Below are positions 1 through 7,228 of a stretch of 18,013 nt of DNA, in pieces. Location: contig DAONFG010000054.1 in assembly GCA_035403465.1 (NCBI GenBank), positions 1 through 18,013 of the forward strand, written 5' to 3'. The notes beneath the pieces were generated by a model. The model was not told the DNA's origin. It worked only from the letters and a program-made list of their open reading frames with translations, and did no database searches. Made by a program: the position numbers and the translations under genes. This DNA comes from JAAYBQ01 sp035403465 (GTDB taxonomy: Bacteria > Spirochaetota > UBA4802 > UBA5550). Within the stretch, counting starts at the first letter, position 1. Each line of letters begins with the position of its first letter.

Positions 1-155
1 ATCATCGCTGTTCTGAGGTCACCACTTACTTCAGGCTGACGAGCCATACCTTCAAATGCACCAGATGCCAGTCTTCCAATACCAAGAGCTGCACCAACAA
101 CAACAAGGCCTGCTCCGAGTCCAGCTGCGAGATACGACATTCCTAAATATTCCAT
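1..155 (-). CDS. atpE: ATP synthase Fo subunit c, N-terminal part (cut by window edge)
   Basis: Subunit c forms the membrane rotor ring of the F-type ATP synthase. Only the first 51 codons are in the window. They encode the Gly/Ala-rich first membrane helix (GLGAGLVVVGAALGIG, from about residue 12) and the start of the polar loop with the conserved Arg-Gln-Pro (R39-Q40-P41) that contacts the F1 stalk. The second helix with the ion-binding carboxylate lies outside the window, so proton or sodium specificity cannot be read. The ATG at 155-153 follows a perfect AGGAGG (166-161) at 5-nt spacing. It lies 98 nt downstream of atpB on the same strand and is probably cotranscribed with it. Confidence 0.95.
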   Translation of the reverse strand, partial: MEYLGMSYLAAGLGAGLVVVGAALGIGRLASGAFEGMARQPEVSGDLRTAM

Positions 156-253
156 AAATTCCTCCTGAAATTTAGTAAGTTTTAATTTGTTAATTTAAAT
201 TTAATAAACTTAAATCACTTTTAAATCTTTATCTCACCCGTATTAATACAGGT

Positions 254-1222
254 TTAATGAGCACTCATTGATGATCCGATAAACTGCGCCGACAGTGCTG
301 TAAAGATATAAGCCTGGATGGCAGCAACCATCAACTCAAGCAGATATATTATAAGCGAAAGCGCTACCGAACCTATACCAACCGCATAACTCTGGAACAT
401 CATAACCAGATAAAGGAAAATTATGATTACAATGTGACCTGCAGTCATGTTTGCAAAAAGTCGGACAGTGAGAGCAAAAGGTTTGATTGCAAAACCCAGC
501 ACCTCAATTGGCCATAAAAGAAAATACATCGCGAAAGGAATACCATGGGGAACAATTCCCGTGAATATCCACAATGGACCCTGTACAGCGATACCAACTA
601 CAAACATGCCTAGTATAGTACAAAGCGCCAGACCTGCTGTTACTGCAAGGTTACCTGTTGAAGTTGCCAGTCCTGGTATCAGTCCAAGGTAATTCGCAAA
701 AAATATGAAGAAAAATACACTGCAGAAATAAGGCATTGCCTTTTTCGCAGTACCATGATGAAAATTGGGCTCAACGATTTCGTCATGAACGAATCCGATA
801 AGAGACTCCCACATATTCACCCATCTTGATTTTGAACCCATCGGGGATTTTTTGATCTTTCTGGCAAGCGGTATAAAAACTAACGCACAAAGGATCAACG
901 CGACCCAGAGCATAAGAACCCACTTGGTAATCCTCATATCAAATATTCCCATAAGCTTGACCGGTGTTGACTCAAGCACCGTGGCAGAATGCCCATGCAG
1001 ACATACAGATGCTTCATGTTCAGTCTGGAAGCCCAGCATTGTGTTGAGTTTAAAAATCAGATTACCGAAATGATCTGATAATCCATGAGGTACAAGCTTA
1101 TAAACAAATGGATGGTCGGTTACGTGCCCTATGACAATTTCATACATCGACTCCTCTTCGCCGCAGGCAGCTGCACCAGATGAAGAAACAAATGAATTGA
1201 TTAATTGAACAAAACGAATCAT
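254..1222 (-). CDS. atpB: ATP synthase Fo subunit a
   Basis: Subunit a is the membrane stator with the two ion half-channels facing the c-ring. The 322-residue protein carries the hallmark helix LTVRLFANMTAGH with the essential Arg at R254 (equivalent to E. coli R210). Q303 sits in the last helix (LELMVAAIQAY). A His (H263) stands where E. coli has Glu219, as in mitochondrial subunits. About 100 residues precede the first membrane helix of the catalytic core, longer than in E. coli. Residues 1-20 form a short mildly hydrophobic stretch ending GAAAC, which could be a signal peptide. The start at 1222 has GAGG about 11 nt upstream. An internal ATG at 1147 (residue 26) has GAGGAG only 3 nt away, so the N-terminus is not certain. 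Confidence 0.96.
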   Translation of the reverse strand: MIRFVQLINSFVSSSGAAACGEEESMYEIVIGHVTDHPFVYKLVPHGLSDHFGNLIFKLNTMLGFQTEHEASVCLHGHSATVLESTPVKLMGIFDMRITKWVLMLWVALILCALVFIPLARKIKKSPMGSKSRWVNMWESLIGFVHDEIVEPNFHHGTAKKAMPYFCSVFFFIFFANYLGLIPGLATSTGNLAVTAGLALCTILGMFVVGIAVQGPLWIFTGIVPHGIPFAMYFLLWPIEVLGFAIKPFALTVRLFANMTAGHIVIIIFLYLVMMFQSYAVGIGSVALSLIIYLLELMVAAIQAYIFTALSAQFIGSSMSAH

Positions 1223-1468
1223 AAGAATACAACCTCATATATATTTATTTAGGTCGCAAAAATACTAATGCTGACGCAATAATATCCAATTTTATTTATA
1301 TATCCTAACAGGATAAACCGGTAAATTCAAGTATTTTTTTATTTATATTTTTTTCAACACACACATTAGATATAGATTATCCGGAATCCAGTATCCAATG
1401 GAATTATGACTAAACAATCACAAATATTTTGTAAATCTTTTTTTTATTTTAATTCTCTTTTTTTTAGA
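1223..1468 (-). other. AT-rich atpZ-atpB spacer without a gene
   Basis: This 246-bp spacer is very AT-rich and contains no convincing open reading frame on either strand. It holds a 6-bp inverted repeat, TATCCT-aac-AGGATA, near 1302-1316, too weak to call a terminator. It may carry a promoter or leader for atpB, but no well-formed -35/-10 pair was identified. Confidence 0.4.
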
Positions 1469-1723
1469 TTAATTCCATTTCGTCCTTTTTACTTCAGTTT
1501 TTCCCCCTTCTGTAGTGTTTGTATTGGAGAGCTGTTTCATTAAATGGTAAAATCCCACTATCATGGCAAGGGTTGTACATATTGCCAGAAAAAGAGGCGA
1601 TGTCTTTAACCTTACGTCGAGCCAGTTACCGCCAAACACCCCAAGAAGAATAGTAATAGCGAGTTGAATCCCGATTGTAACATGAGCGAATACTGAATTC
1701 GATGTATTTTTATTCTTTTGCAT
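1469..1723 (-). CDS. atpZ: AtpZ/AtpI-type ATP synthase accessory membrane protein
   Basis: A small protein of 84 residues from the ATG at 1723, with two hydrophobic segments joined by a short loop. The motif G-x-W-L-D-x-R-L-x-T-S-P-L-F lies between them; this is the signature of the AtpZ (ATPase_gene1) family encoded at the head of many atp operons. Members are proposed to help assemble the c-ring or supply Mg2+ to the synthase. The reading frame extends to a GTG at 1744 and an ATG at 1738. The ATG at 1723 is preferred because GGAG lies 9 nt upstream; the others lack a clear ribosome binding site. The C-terminal tail is polar and Lys-rich. No separate atpI is seen between this gene and atpB. 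Confidence 0.82.
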   Translation of the reverse strand: MQKNKNTSNSVFAHVTIGIQLAITILLGVFGGNWLDVRLKTSPLFLAICTTLAMIVGFYHLMKQLSNTNTTEGGKTEVKRTKWN

Positions 1724-1855
1724 ATAACAAGACTCCATTAACACTGTTTTTCCGTTTACCAGGTTTGCTGTTCGAGGCAGGGGAGTTTGAATAAGTCCTT
1801 TATTGAATTATTCCTTCAAATGAATCACTCCCTTTCCGATAGATAAAACACAGGC

Positions 1856-1882
1856 TTGACAATAAATCAAGAGATTTATACC
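1856..1882 (+). promoter_or_regulatory. weak candidate promoter for the HicB-like gene
   Basis: A perfect -35 hexamer TTGACA (1856-1861) is followed at 15 bp by TATACC (1877-1882). The spacer is short and the -10 poor, so this is only a candidate. The start codon lies about 120 bp downstream. Confidence 0.25.
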
Positions 1883-2000
1883 GGATATTAGCGACGGCAC
1901 AAAATTACTGCAAAACTGATATTCTACAAAGCTAATGCAGACAGACGCTGCTGACGATAATAATCAGGTACCATAAAGAACACCCGGAGAGATGAATATA

Positions 2001-2252
2001 ATGAACATTTCAATCAAGGTTATTGATAACGGATCAGAATACATTGCAAATTGCCCTGAACTCGATATAAATTGCTACGGATCAGACAGAAATGAAGCGA
2101 TCAGAAGAATTAAGGAGGTAATCCATTTTTATATATCCTCGGCAAGAGAAATGGGTCTTGATGTTCTTCCGTTAAAAGAACTTTCTATTGAAGGAAACAG
2201 GAACTTTCTGCCTGTTTTTTCACAGGCAGATGCAAAAAACACTATCAATTAA
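2001..2252 (+). CDS. HicB-like (UPF0150) small protein
   Basis: An 83-residue protein whose N-terminal half (IKVIDNGSEYIANCPELD, then a Gly, then an Ala-containing helix) matches the HicB/UPF0150 fold, a partial RNase-H-like domain found in HicB antitoxins of type II toxin-antitoxin systems. No C-terminal DNA-binding helix-turn-helix or ribbon-helix-helix is evident, and no HicA toxin gene (a short dsRBD-like protein) is visible on either side. It is therefore a solitary HicB-like protein of unknown role. An upstream ATG at 1992 is only 2 nt from GGAG; the ATG at 2001 has GGAG (1986-1989) at 11 nt and gives an N-terminus that fits the family, so it is preferred. Its TAA overlaps the TAA of the convergent lipoprotein gene in a shared TTAA (2249-2252). 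Confidence 0.75.
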   Translation: MNISIKVIDNGSEYIANCPELDINCYGSDRNEAIRRIKEVIHFYISSAREMGLDVLPLKELSIEGNRNFLPVFSQADAKNTIN

Positions 2253-3559
2253 TCTGTACCGGTTACGGTATACCTGTTTTCGGTCAGGAGTGATTTTTCC
2301 CAGCTATCCTTAATTTTTCTGAATTTTGACCTGTAAATCTGGGAATAAATCCCCGCCTTTACAGTTACCGGATTATTTGAAACAGATTTACTATTTTTAT
2401 TCTTCATGATCGCAGATTTATATCCAGCTTCAACATCTTCCCTGCTCACAGTCACATTCTTAAAAATATAACTGCTCTTATACATGCCGGTAAGTGTTGC
2501 TCTTTCCAGGTACTTCCAGTTTTTTTTGAATTCAGGATCATTGTCATACCCGAGACGTACAGCCTCGGAACTGATTACGGTTTCATGGAGCATCCTCTCA
2601 GCTGTAAGCTTTAACTCTTCAGCAGGAAAACTGTTTCTGGTTTCATTGTTTCTCAGCATGTAAAAAATATTCAGTATTTTTTTCACATCACCGGCTGTAC
2701 AGGTGACACTGCCGGCAGAAAATAGAAATTCACTGTCAGAATTAAACCGCGCAGTTGATAAGCGGGAGACTATTGCCGGATTGTTCTTCAGGGTGTTTTC
2801 AGAAATTTCAGAAGCCTGCCGCTTAACATATGCATGAATTCTGCCGCGTGTAACTTTGTCGGTAATATACTGTTCAATATTCGCCTCTGTTAAATTGACC
2901 ATCCTGTTGAGCCTGATAAGGCAGAGTGAGTTTCCTGCAACAACAGGTTTTTCAGTATAAGTGCCATCTTTCAGTAAAAGCACTGCGGATTGCAATTCAT
3001 CTTCCAGCATTTTTACTGGTACAAATCCCAGGCTGCCTCCCCTTGATTTTGCAGAGTCCATGGAATACTTCATTGCCAGGGCACTGAAATCTTCCCCCCT
3101 GCTCAGCGCAGGGAGTATTGAAGTGTTTATAATTACAGCTTTATCCTTGTAATCCACGCCACCGGCGGAACCTTTAAAGAAAATCCTGATTATGCTGATG
3201 TCTGCACACTTTTCTTTGAATTTAAGTTTCCTGAAATGCCTGCTGTTATAGTAGGTGGTCAAAAAATTTCTGTACACAGTATCCTTTACCCTGATATAAT
3301 CCGCGTTACGGTCGAATCCCTCTGCAGAGGCCTTTTCACTGATTATTTTTTCAAGTGCAAGCTGTTTCAGCATATTCTTCCTGGCCTCAGGATCAGTCCT
3401 CAGTAGATCGGGACTGATTTTCCTGGCTTCCGCCCATTCCCTGAGTTCATTACGTTCAAGTGGCTGATCATTAATTCTTGCAAGAACATCCTTTCCCGAT
3501 GTGCAGCCTGAAAAAACCGGAGTTATCATTACGATGAAAATAAACATTTTTTTTATCAT
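2249..3559 (-). CDS. lipoprotein with parvulin-like (PpiC/SurA/PrsA-type) domain
   Basis: A 436-residue predicted exported lipoprotein. The signal peptide MIKKMFIFIVMITPVFSGC ends in a lipobox with the acylated Cys at C19. Residues about 30-115 resemble the helical SurA/PrsA N-terminal chaperone region (ARINDQPLERNELREW). Residues about 119-220 form a parvulin-like rotamase module with the signature KSRGGSLGFV (171-180). The remaining 215 residues are charged and helical. The usual parvulin start (a His in a -HIL- strand) reads SIIRIFF here, so isomerase activity is doubtful and a holdase role is as likely. The start lies 3 nt downstream of the folE2 stop, and its ribosome binding site (AGAGG) lies inside the end of folE2, which suggests translational coupling. 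Sequence divergence is high; the substrate is unknown. Confidence 0.8.
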   Translation of the reverse strand: MIKKMFIFIVMITPVFSGCTSGKDVLARINDQPLERNELREWAEARKISPDLLRTDPEARKNMLKQLALEKIISEKASAEGFDRNADYIRVKDTVYRNFLTTYYNSRHFRKLKFKEKCADISIIRIFFKGSAGGVDYKDKAVIINTSILPALSRGEDFSALAMKYSMDSAKSRGGSLGFVPVKMLEDELQSAVLLLKDGTYTEKPVVAGNSLCLIRLNRMVNLTEANIEQYITDKVTRGRIHAYVKRQASEISENTLKNNPAIVSRLSTARFNSDSEFLFSAGSVTCTAGDVKKILNIFYMLRNNETRNSFPAEELKLTAERMLHETVISSEAVRLGYDNDPEFKKNWKYLERATLTGMYKSSYIFKNVTVSREDVEAGYKSAIMKNKNSKSVSNNPVTVKAGIYSQIYRSKFRKIKDSWEKSLLTENRYTVTGTD

Positions 3560-3562
3560 GGG

Positions 3563-4348
3563 CTAACCTCTCAGATCCTTTGAAATTTGCGCATACGCCG
3601 AATGATTATGTATGGACTCCATGTTTTCGGACTCTACCGAATACCAGAGTATCCCTTTTATACTGTTGAGTTTTTCCGCCGCATTGCGGACCATATCCTC
3701 GACAAATACAGGATTTTCATATGATTTTTCAGTTATATACTTTTCATCCTCGCGCTTGAGTATAGAATAAATATCAGAACTGGCCGATGTCTCTGCAATT
3801 GCAATTATATCCTCAATCCAGATACGTTCCTGCGCCTTGATCTGCACGGTTATAACCGAACGCTGGTTATGTGCGCCATAACTGCTTATCTCCTTAGAAC
3901 AGGGGCAGAGGGACAGCACCGGCACCTTTACTTCGAGCATATAGTGGTCATTGTCAGAACTCGCGGCCAGCCTGCATGTGTATTCCATCTTGGCGTGTTC
4001 TCCGGACACAGGAGCGGACTTGGTAATGAAATAAGGAAATTCCATATCGAAGTAGGCGGTTTGCGCATCGAGCTGATGCTTCATTTCGTTCAGGATTTCA
4101 CGTACATTTTTTGTACTGATGCCGTTCCTGTACCTGTTCAGAATCTCGACAAACCTGCTCATGTGTGTGCCCCGGAAGTGATGCGGCAGGTTTACATACA
4201 TGTTCACCCTTGCAACTGTGTGCTGGCTACCGTCTGTACGGTCAAGGACCACAACGGGATAACGTATGTCCTTGACACCGACCTTGTTTATAGGGATTTT
4301 CCTGTGGTCAGGTTCGGACTGGATATCTCTAAGTTTGCTGTTCTTCAT
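3563..4348 (-). CDS. folE2: GTP cyclohydrolase FolE2 (type IB)
   Basis: FolE2 converts GTP to dihydroneopterin triphosphate, the first step towards folate (and queuosine-type) pterins. It is the metal-versatile alternative to the zinc enzyme FolE. The conserved motif SLCPCSKEISSYGAHNQRS carries the metal or catalytic Cys (C148) and His (H160). Numbering is from the preferred start and lies within one residue of the published Neisseria enzyme positions as I recall them (C147, H159). ENPVFVEDMVR and SIHNHSAYA near the C-terminus are further family signatures. The frame is open to an ATG at 4393, but the ATG at 4348 has GCGGAG just upstream and gives 261 residues, the usual family length. It is followed by the parvulin-type lipoprotein gene after a 3-nt gap. 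Confidence 0.95.
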   Translation of the reverse strand: MKNSKLRDIQSEPDHRKIPINKVGVKDIRYPVVVLDRTDGSQHTVARVNMYVNLPHHFRGTHMSRFVEILNRYRNGISTKNVREILNEMKHQLDAQTAYFDMEFPYFITKSAPVSGEHAKMEYTCRLAASSDNDHYMLEVKVPVLSLCPCSKEISSYGAHNQRSVITVQIKAQERIWIEDIIAIAETSASSDIYSILKREDEKYITEKSYENPVFVEDMVRNAAEKLNSIKGILWYSVESENMESIHNHSAYAQISKDLRG

Positions 4349-4466
4349 ATTGCTCCGCGGAATTTTTAAGTCAAGAGAATGAAAACATAACAAAATAATC
4401 TGTATGTAGTCAATAAAGATTAAATTTATACACCAATAAACATTCTGAAAACTGATTGTAAGGATT

Positions 4467-4606
4467 TTGCCACGGAGGCACGGAGTACACAGAGGGATTA
4501 GTTTGTTTCAAGAAAAATGCGCCCTGAGATAATATTAAGAATGATAGTTTATAAAATATTATGAAAATCATTTATATACTCTGTGCGCTCTGTGTTTCCG
4601 TGGCAA
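4467..4606. repeat. 140-bp element with 28-nt imperfect terminal inverted repeats
   Basis: Two arms, 4467-4494 and 4579-4606, are inverted copies that match at 23 of 28 positions. Each starts TTGCCACGGA and ends CACAGAG. Within an arm there is a 9-bp rhythm (CCACGGAGG / CACGGAGTA / CACAGAGGG). The 84-bp centre is AT-rich and has no open frame. I recall similar GCCACGGAGGCACGGAG-type repeats in many environmental genomes. A non-autonomous MITE or REP-like element in the folE2-map spacer is the best reading. It fills most of the 287-bp gap between map and folE2. A role as a transcription-ending stem-loop is possible, since RNA from either strand could fold on itself. Confidence 0.7.
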
Positions 4607-4635
4607 TTTTTTTACAAGTTTTTCCTGGCACCTGT

Positions 4636-5394
4636 TTAATCAGCGGTCAGAATAAGCGGACCGTTTTTTGTTACGGCAACAGTATGTTCAAACTGGGCAG
4701 AGAGCGATCCGTCAGAGGTGATTGATGTCCACCCGTCATCCATTACTACAAGCTGGTCAGAACCTTCAGTAAGTATGGGCTCGACAGTGATCACCATACC
4801 CTCGGTGAGCTCGACTCCCTTTCCCCTGGCGCCATAATTGGGAACAACCGGAGGTTCATGGAGCGCAAAACCAACTCCATGCCCGGTAAAATTCTTAACA
4901 ATCGCATACCCTTTACTCCTGGCGAAACTGTCGACCGCATGCCCGATATCACCAACGGTCTTTCCGATGGCAATTTCAGAAATACCTGCCATCAGGGCCA
5001 GGTATGCCGTATTGACAAGACGCCTTGCTCTTTCACCTACATCTCCCACAGAAAAGGTGGAACATGAATCAGCGAAATATCCGTTCATCACGGTCCCGGT
5101 ATCAATCTTCACTATGTCCCCGGGCTTTATCCTGATTTTTTTTGACGGGACACCATGAGAGGCCACGGCATTTACAGAGATGCATGATGCAAAACTGTAT
5201 CCCCTCACAGTTTTAAATGCAGGCCTGGCCCTGTTTTTCATGATATAATCTTCTATAATTGTATCAAGTTCCCATGTCGACAGGCCTTCAAAATCAATAT
5301 TTTCAAGTTCACGGAACAGCCGGCTAATGATAAGTCCGCAGTCAGCAATTCTTCTTATATCATCATCTGTTTTAAGCCTGACTATCCGGTTCAT
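4636..5394 (-). CDS. map: methionine aminopeptidase, type I
   Basis: Removes the initiator methionine from nascent cytoplasmic proteins. The 252-residue protein has the whole pita-bread fold. The five metal ligands are visible: D98 (KIDTG), D109 (FADS), H172 (TGHGVG), E205 (TVEP) and E236 (QFEHT). H80 (SHGVP) and H179 are the additional catalytic histidines. There is no N-terminal zinc-finger extension, so it is the short bacterial type Ia form. It lies 18 nt downstream of recA and is probably cotranscribed. AAGGAG overlaps the recA stop, 14 nt from the ATG, a long spacing. The pairing with recA is unusual; map more often sits beside secY or adk. Confidence 0.96.
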   Translation of the reverse strand: MNRIVRLKTDDDIRRIADCGLIISRLFRELENIDFEGLSTWELDTIIEDYIMKNRARPAFKTVRGYSFASCISVNAVASHGVPSKKIRIKPGDIVKIDTGTVMNGYFADSCSTFSVGDVGERARRLVNTAYLALMAGISEIAIGKTVGDIGHAVDSFARSKGYAIVKNFTGHGVGFALHEPPVVPNYGARGKGVELTEGMVITVEPILTEGSDQLVVMDDGWTSITSDGSLSAQFEHTVAVTKNGPLILTAD

Positions 5395-5412
5395 TAAATA
5401 AATTCTTTCTCC

Positions 5413-6486
5413 TTAAGCCTCGGCAACAGCTGGTTCTGCAGTCTCAGCAGCACGCACCGCCTCTTTGCCTTTCGCTTCACCTGTAAGCCCGGCACTAACT
5501 TTAATTCTCTCTTCAATATCCTTACATGCTGCAGGATTATCCTTGAGGAATTTCCTTACGTTTTCACGGCCCTGGCCGATCCGCTCCTCTTTGTATGAAT
5601 ACCATGTACCGGCCTTGTTTATGATCTCATATTTTACAGCAAGGTCAAGCACCCCGCCCTCGCGCGATATACCTGCATCATACATTATATCGAATTCAGC
5701 CTGCTTGAAAGGCGGAGCAACCTTGTTCTTTACAACCTTTACGCGCACGCGGCTTCCGATTGAATCATCCCCGTTTTTAAGGGTCTCAATGCGCCGGATA
5801 TCCATCCTGACAGATGAGTAGAACTTAAGCGCATTACCGCCGGTTGTAGTTTCGGGAGAACCGAACATAACGCCTATCTTCATCCTTATCTGGTTAATAA
5901 ATATTACGCATGTGTTGGACTTTGCGATAACGCCCGTGAGTTTGCGGAGTGCCTGGCTCATCAGCCTTGCCTGGAGCCCCATGTGAGCGTCGCCCATATC
6001 GCCGTCGATTTCCGCCTTGGGAACAAGCGCTGCAACGGAGTCTATGACAATGACATCTATTGCGCCTGAACGTACAAGCGCCTCACAAATCTCAAGCGCC
6101 TCTTCACCGGTGTCGGGCTGAGATACGAGAAGGTCCTCTGTCTTTACGCCGAGTCTTCCGGCATAAGCAGGATCAAGCGCATGCTCTGCATCGATAAATG
6201 CGGCTGTACCGCCTGCTTTCTGGGCTTCGGCAATAATATGAAGGGTCATTGTTGTTTTACCTGAAGATTCAGGTCCGTATATTTCCACAACACGTCCGCG
6301 GGGCACACCGCCCACTCCAAGGGCTATATCCAACTCCAGGGAACCTGTTGAAATTGCCGGAATCTGGGCTTTTGCCGGGTTATCTCCAAGCCTCATGATC
6401 GACCCCTTGCCGAACTGTTTTTCAATCTGAAGCATTGCGGCATCGATTGCCTGGTTTTTCATGTTGAGCTCTTTTTGCACTGTCAT
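5413..6486 (-). CDS. recA: recombinase RecA
   Basis: RecA forms filaments on single-stranded DNA, drives strand exchange and triggers LexA self-cleavage in the SOS response. The 357-residue protein shows Walker A GPESSGKT (71-78), the catalytic E101 (FIDAEHALD), Walker B VIVIDS (145-150), loop L1 around 158-168 and loop L2 with FGSPETTTGGNAL (208-220). The C-terminus ends in an Ala/Glu tail (EPAVAEA) that is less acidic than the E. coli tail. The start at 6486 has AGGAG 5 nt upstream; an internal ATG at 6462 has no comparable site. map follows after 18 nt. An SOS-box candidate lies about 200 bp upstream. Confidence 0.98.
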   Translation of the reverse strand: MTVQKELNMKNQAIDAAMLQIEKQFGKGSIMRLGDNPAKAQIPAISTGSLELDIALGVGGVPRGRVVEIYGPESSGKTTMTLHIIAEAQKAGGTAAFIDAEHALDPAYAGRLGVKTEDLLVSQPDTGEEALEICEALVRSGAIDVIVIDSVAALVPKAEIDGDMGDAHMGLQARLMSQALRKLTGVIAKSNTCVIFINQIRMKIGVMFGSPETTTGGNALKFYSSVRMDIRRIETLKNGDDSIGSRVRVKVVKNKVAPPFKQAEFDIMYDAGISREGGVLDLAVKYEIINKAGTWYSYKEERIGQGRENVRKFLKDNPAACKDIEERIKVSAGLTGEAKGKEAVRAAETAEPAVAEA

Positions 6487-6559
6487 ATACTCTCCTGTTT
6501 ATAATAAAATATCAGACTACACTTTATACGATTTTAAAACGCAGACTGTTAAAATTTTT

Positions 6560-6590
6560 TCAGGATTGAGCTGATTTTTCACAATCCTGA
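6560..6590 (-). other. stem-loop in the recA leader
   Basis: Perfect 9-bp inverted repeat TCAGGATTG / CAATCCTGA with a 13-nt loop, 70 bp upstream of the recA start. It is not followed by a clean T-run on either strand, so it is not a standard intrinsic terminator. It could stabilise the leader RNA or terminate readthrough from the gene ending at 6739. Confidence 0.4.
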
Positions 6591-6681
6591 CCATTTTATA
6601 ATTAATTCTTACCCCTGCGCACCCAAACTTAATGTATGTTTAGTATTATATCGATCAAATAGTCAAGAAATTTACTACATT

Positions 6682-6694
6682 TTTGTTAAGCAAA
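6682..6694 (-). promoter_or_regulatory. candidate LexA (SOS) box upstream of recA
   Basis: The palindrome TTTG-TTAAG-CAAA matches the TTTG-N5-CAAA form that I recall for the LexA box in Leptospira. It lies 196 bp upstream of the recA start and about 32 bp upstream of a perfect TATAAT (6650-6645, minus strand). That hexamer has no good -35 partner, which leaves the promoter itself uncertain. No lexA gene is in the window. The match is short (8 defined bases) in AT-rich DNA, so chance occurrence is possible; its position before recA is what makes it plausible. Confidence 0.45.
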
Positions 6695-6715
6695 CAAATT
6701 TTTTATAGAATTTTT

Positions 6716-6734
6716 AAAAAAAGGCTCTGACCCC
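6716..6734 (-). repeat. GGGGTCAGAGCC-type repeat motif
   Basis: Read on the minus strand this is GGGGTCAGAGCC followed by seven T residues, starting 4 nt beyond the stop of the LsrG-like gene. I recall the same word as a common dispersed motif in environmental bacterial genomes, often near Y1-type (REP-associated) transposases. Only one copy and no transposase of that type is seen here, so it may be a remnant. Confidence 0.35.
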
Positions 6735-6738
6735 GATT

Positions 6739-7047
6739 TTACCAACCGGCCTTACCGGCAGGCGCAATTACCCTGTGGGGTATTCCCTCCCTGGGTTTTG
6801 CCATCCATGGGGCTACCTTATCGCGCCAGACCTTGTAATGGGCTGTCTCCTTGTGGGCAGCCGCAGTTTCGTCTGAATCGTATGCCTCGTATAGTGTAAA
6901 TTCCGCGGGATTCTGCATGGACTGAAGCACATCAAACCGCAGGTTACCCGGTTCTTTTACTGAATTGTTGTGATTTTCAATCGTAGCCTGGATGAAATCA
7001 TCTATATGCTTTTCAAGTACAAATACACGGACACTTGTTACTATCAT
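6739..7047 (-). CDS. LsrG-like antibiotic biosynthesis monooxygenase (ABM) domain protein
   Basis: A 102-residue single-domain protein of the ABM dimeric ferredoxin-like fold. The segment NHNNSVKEPGNLRFDVLQ and the following YEAY and HKETAHY motifs resemble LsrG, which isomerises phospho-autoinducer-2, and YgiN-type quinol monooxygenases. No lsr transport or kinase genes are nearby, so the AI-2 assignment is only one option; a generic small-molecule oxygenase or stress-linked ABM protein is also possible. GAGG lies 8 nt before the ATG. A possible promoter, TTGACC-17 bp-TTAAAT (7094-7066), would put the transcript start very close to the ribosome binding site. Confidence 0.8.
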   Translation of the reverse strand: MIVTSVRVFVLEKHIDDFIQATIENHNNSVKEPGNLRFDVLQSMQNPAEFTLYEAYDSDETAAAHKETAHYKVWRDKVAPWMAKPREGIPHRVIAPAGKAGW

Positions 7048-7228
7048 ATAATCTACCTCATGATTATTTAACCGTATCTGTTTCTTATGGTCAAGGGATA
7101 TTTATTATGTCGTATAAAAATGGAATCAGCCCGGGTCACCCAAAAAAAAACCAGTTTTAATAAAAAAATTTGTTCCTGTTCCCTGAAAAACACCACTGGG
7201 AAGAAACATTATTTTCAGGAGATTAAAC

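Noticed and set aside
3869..4369. 166-codon plus-strand frame opposite folE2
   Set aside because: FolE2 is certain from its motifs; the opposite frame has no start signal or domain.
4467..4606. Whether the repeated CACGGAG words are a CRISPR array
   Set aside because: The words are adjacent with a 9-bp period and the two arms are inverted, not direct repeats with unique spacers.
6661..6666. TTGACT on the minus strand as the recA -35 box
   Set aside because: It is only 10 bp from the TATAAT at 6650-6645, too close for a sigma-70 promoter, and no -10 lies at 16-18 bp.
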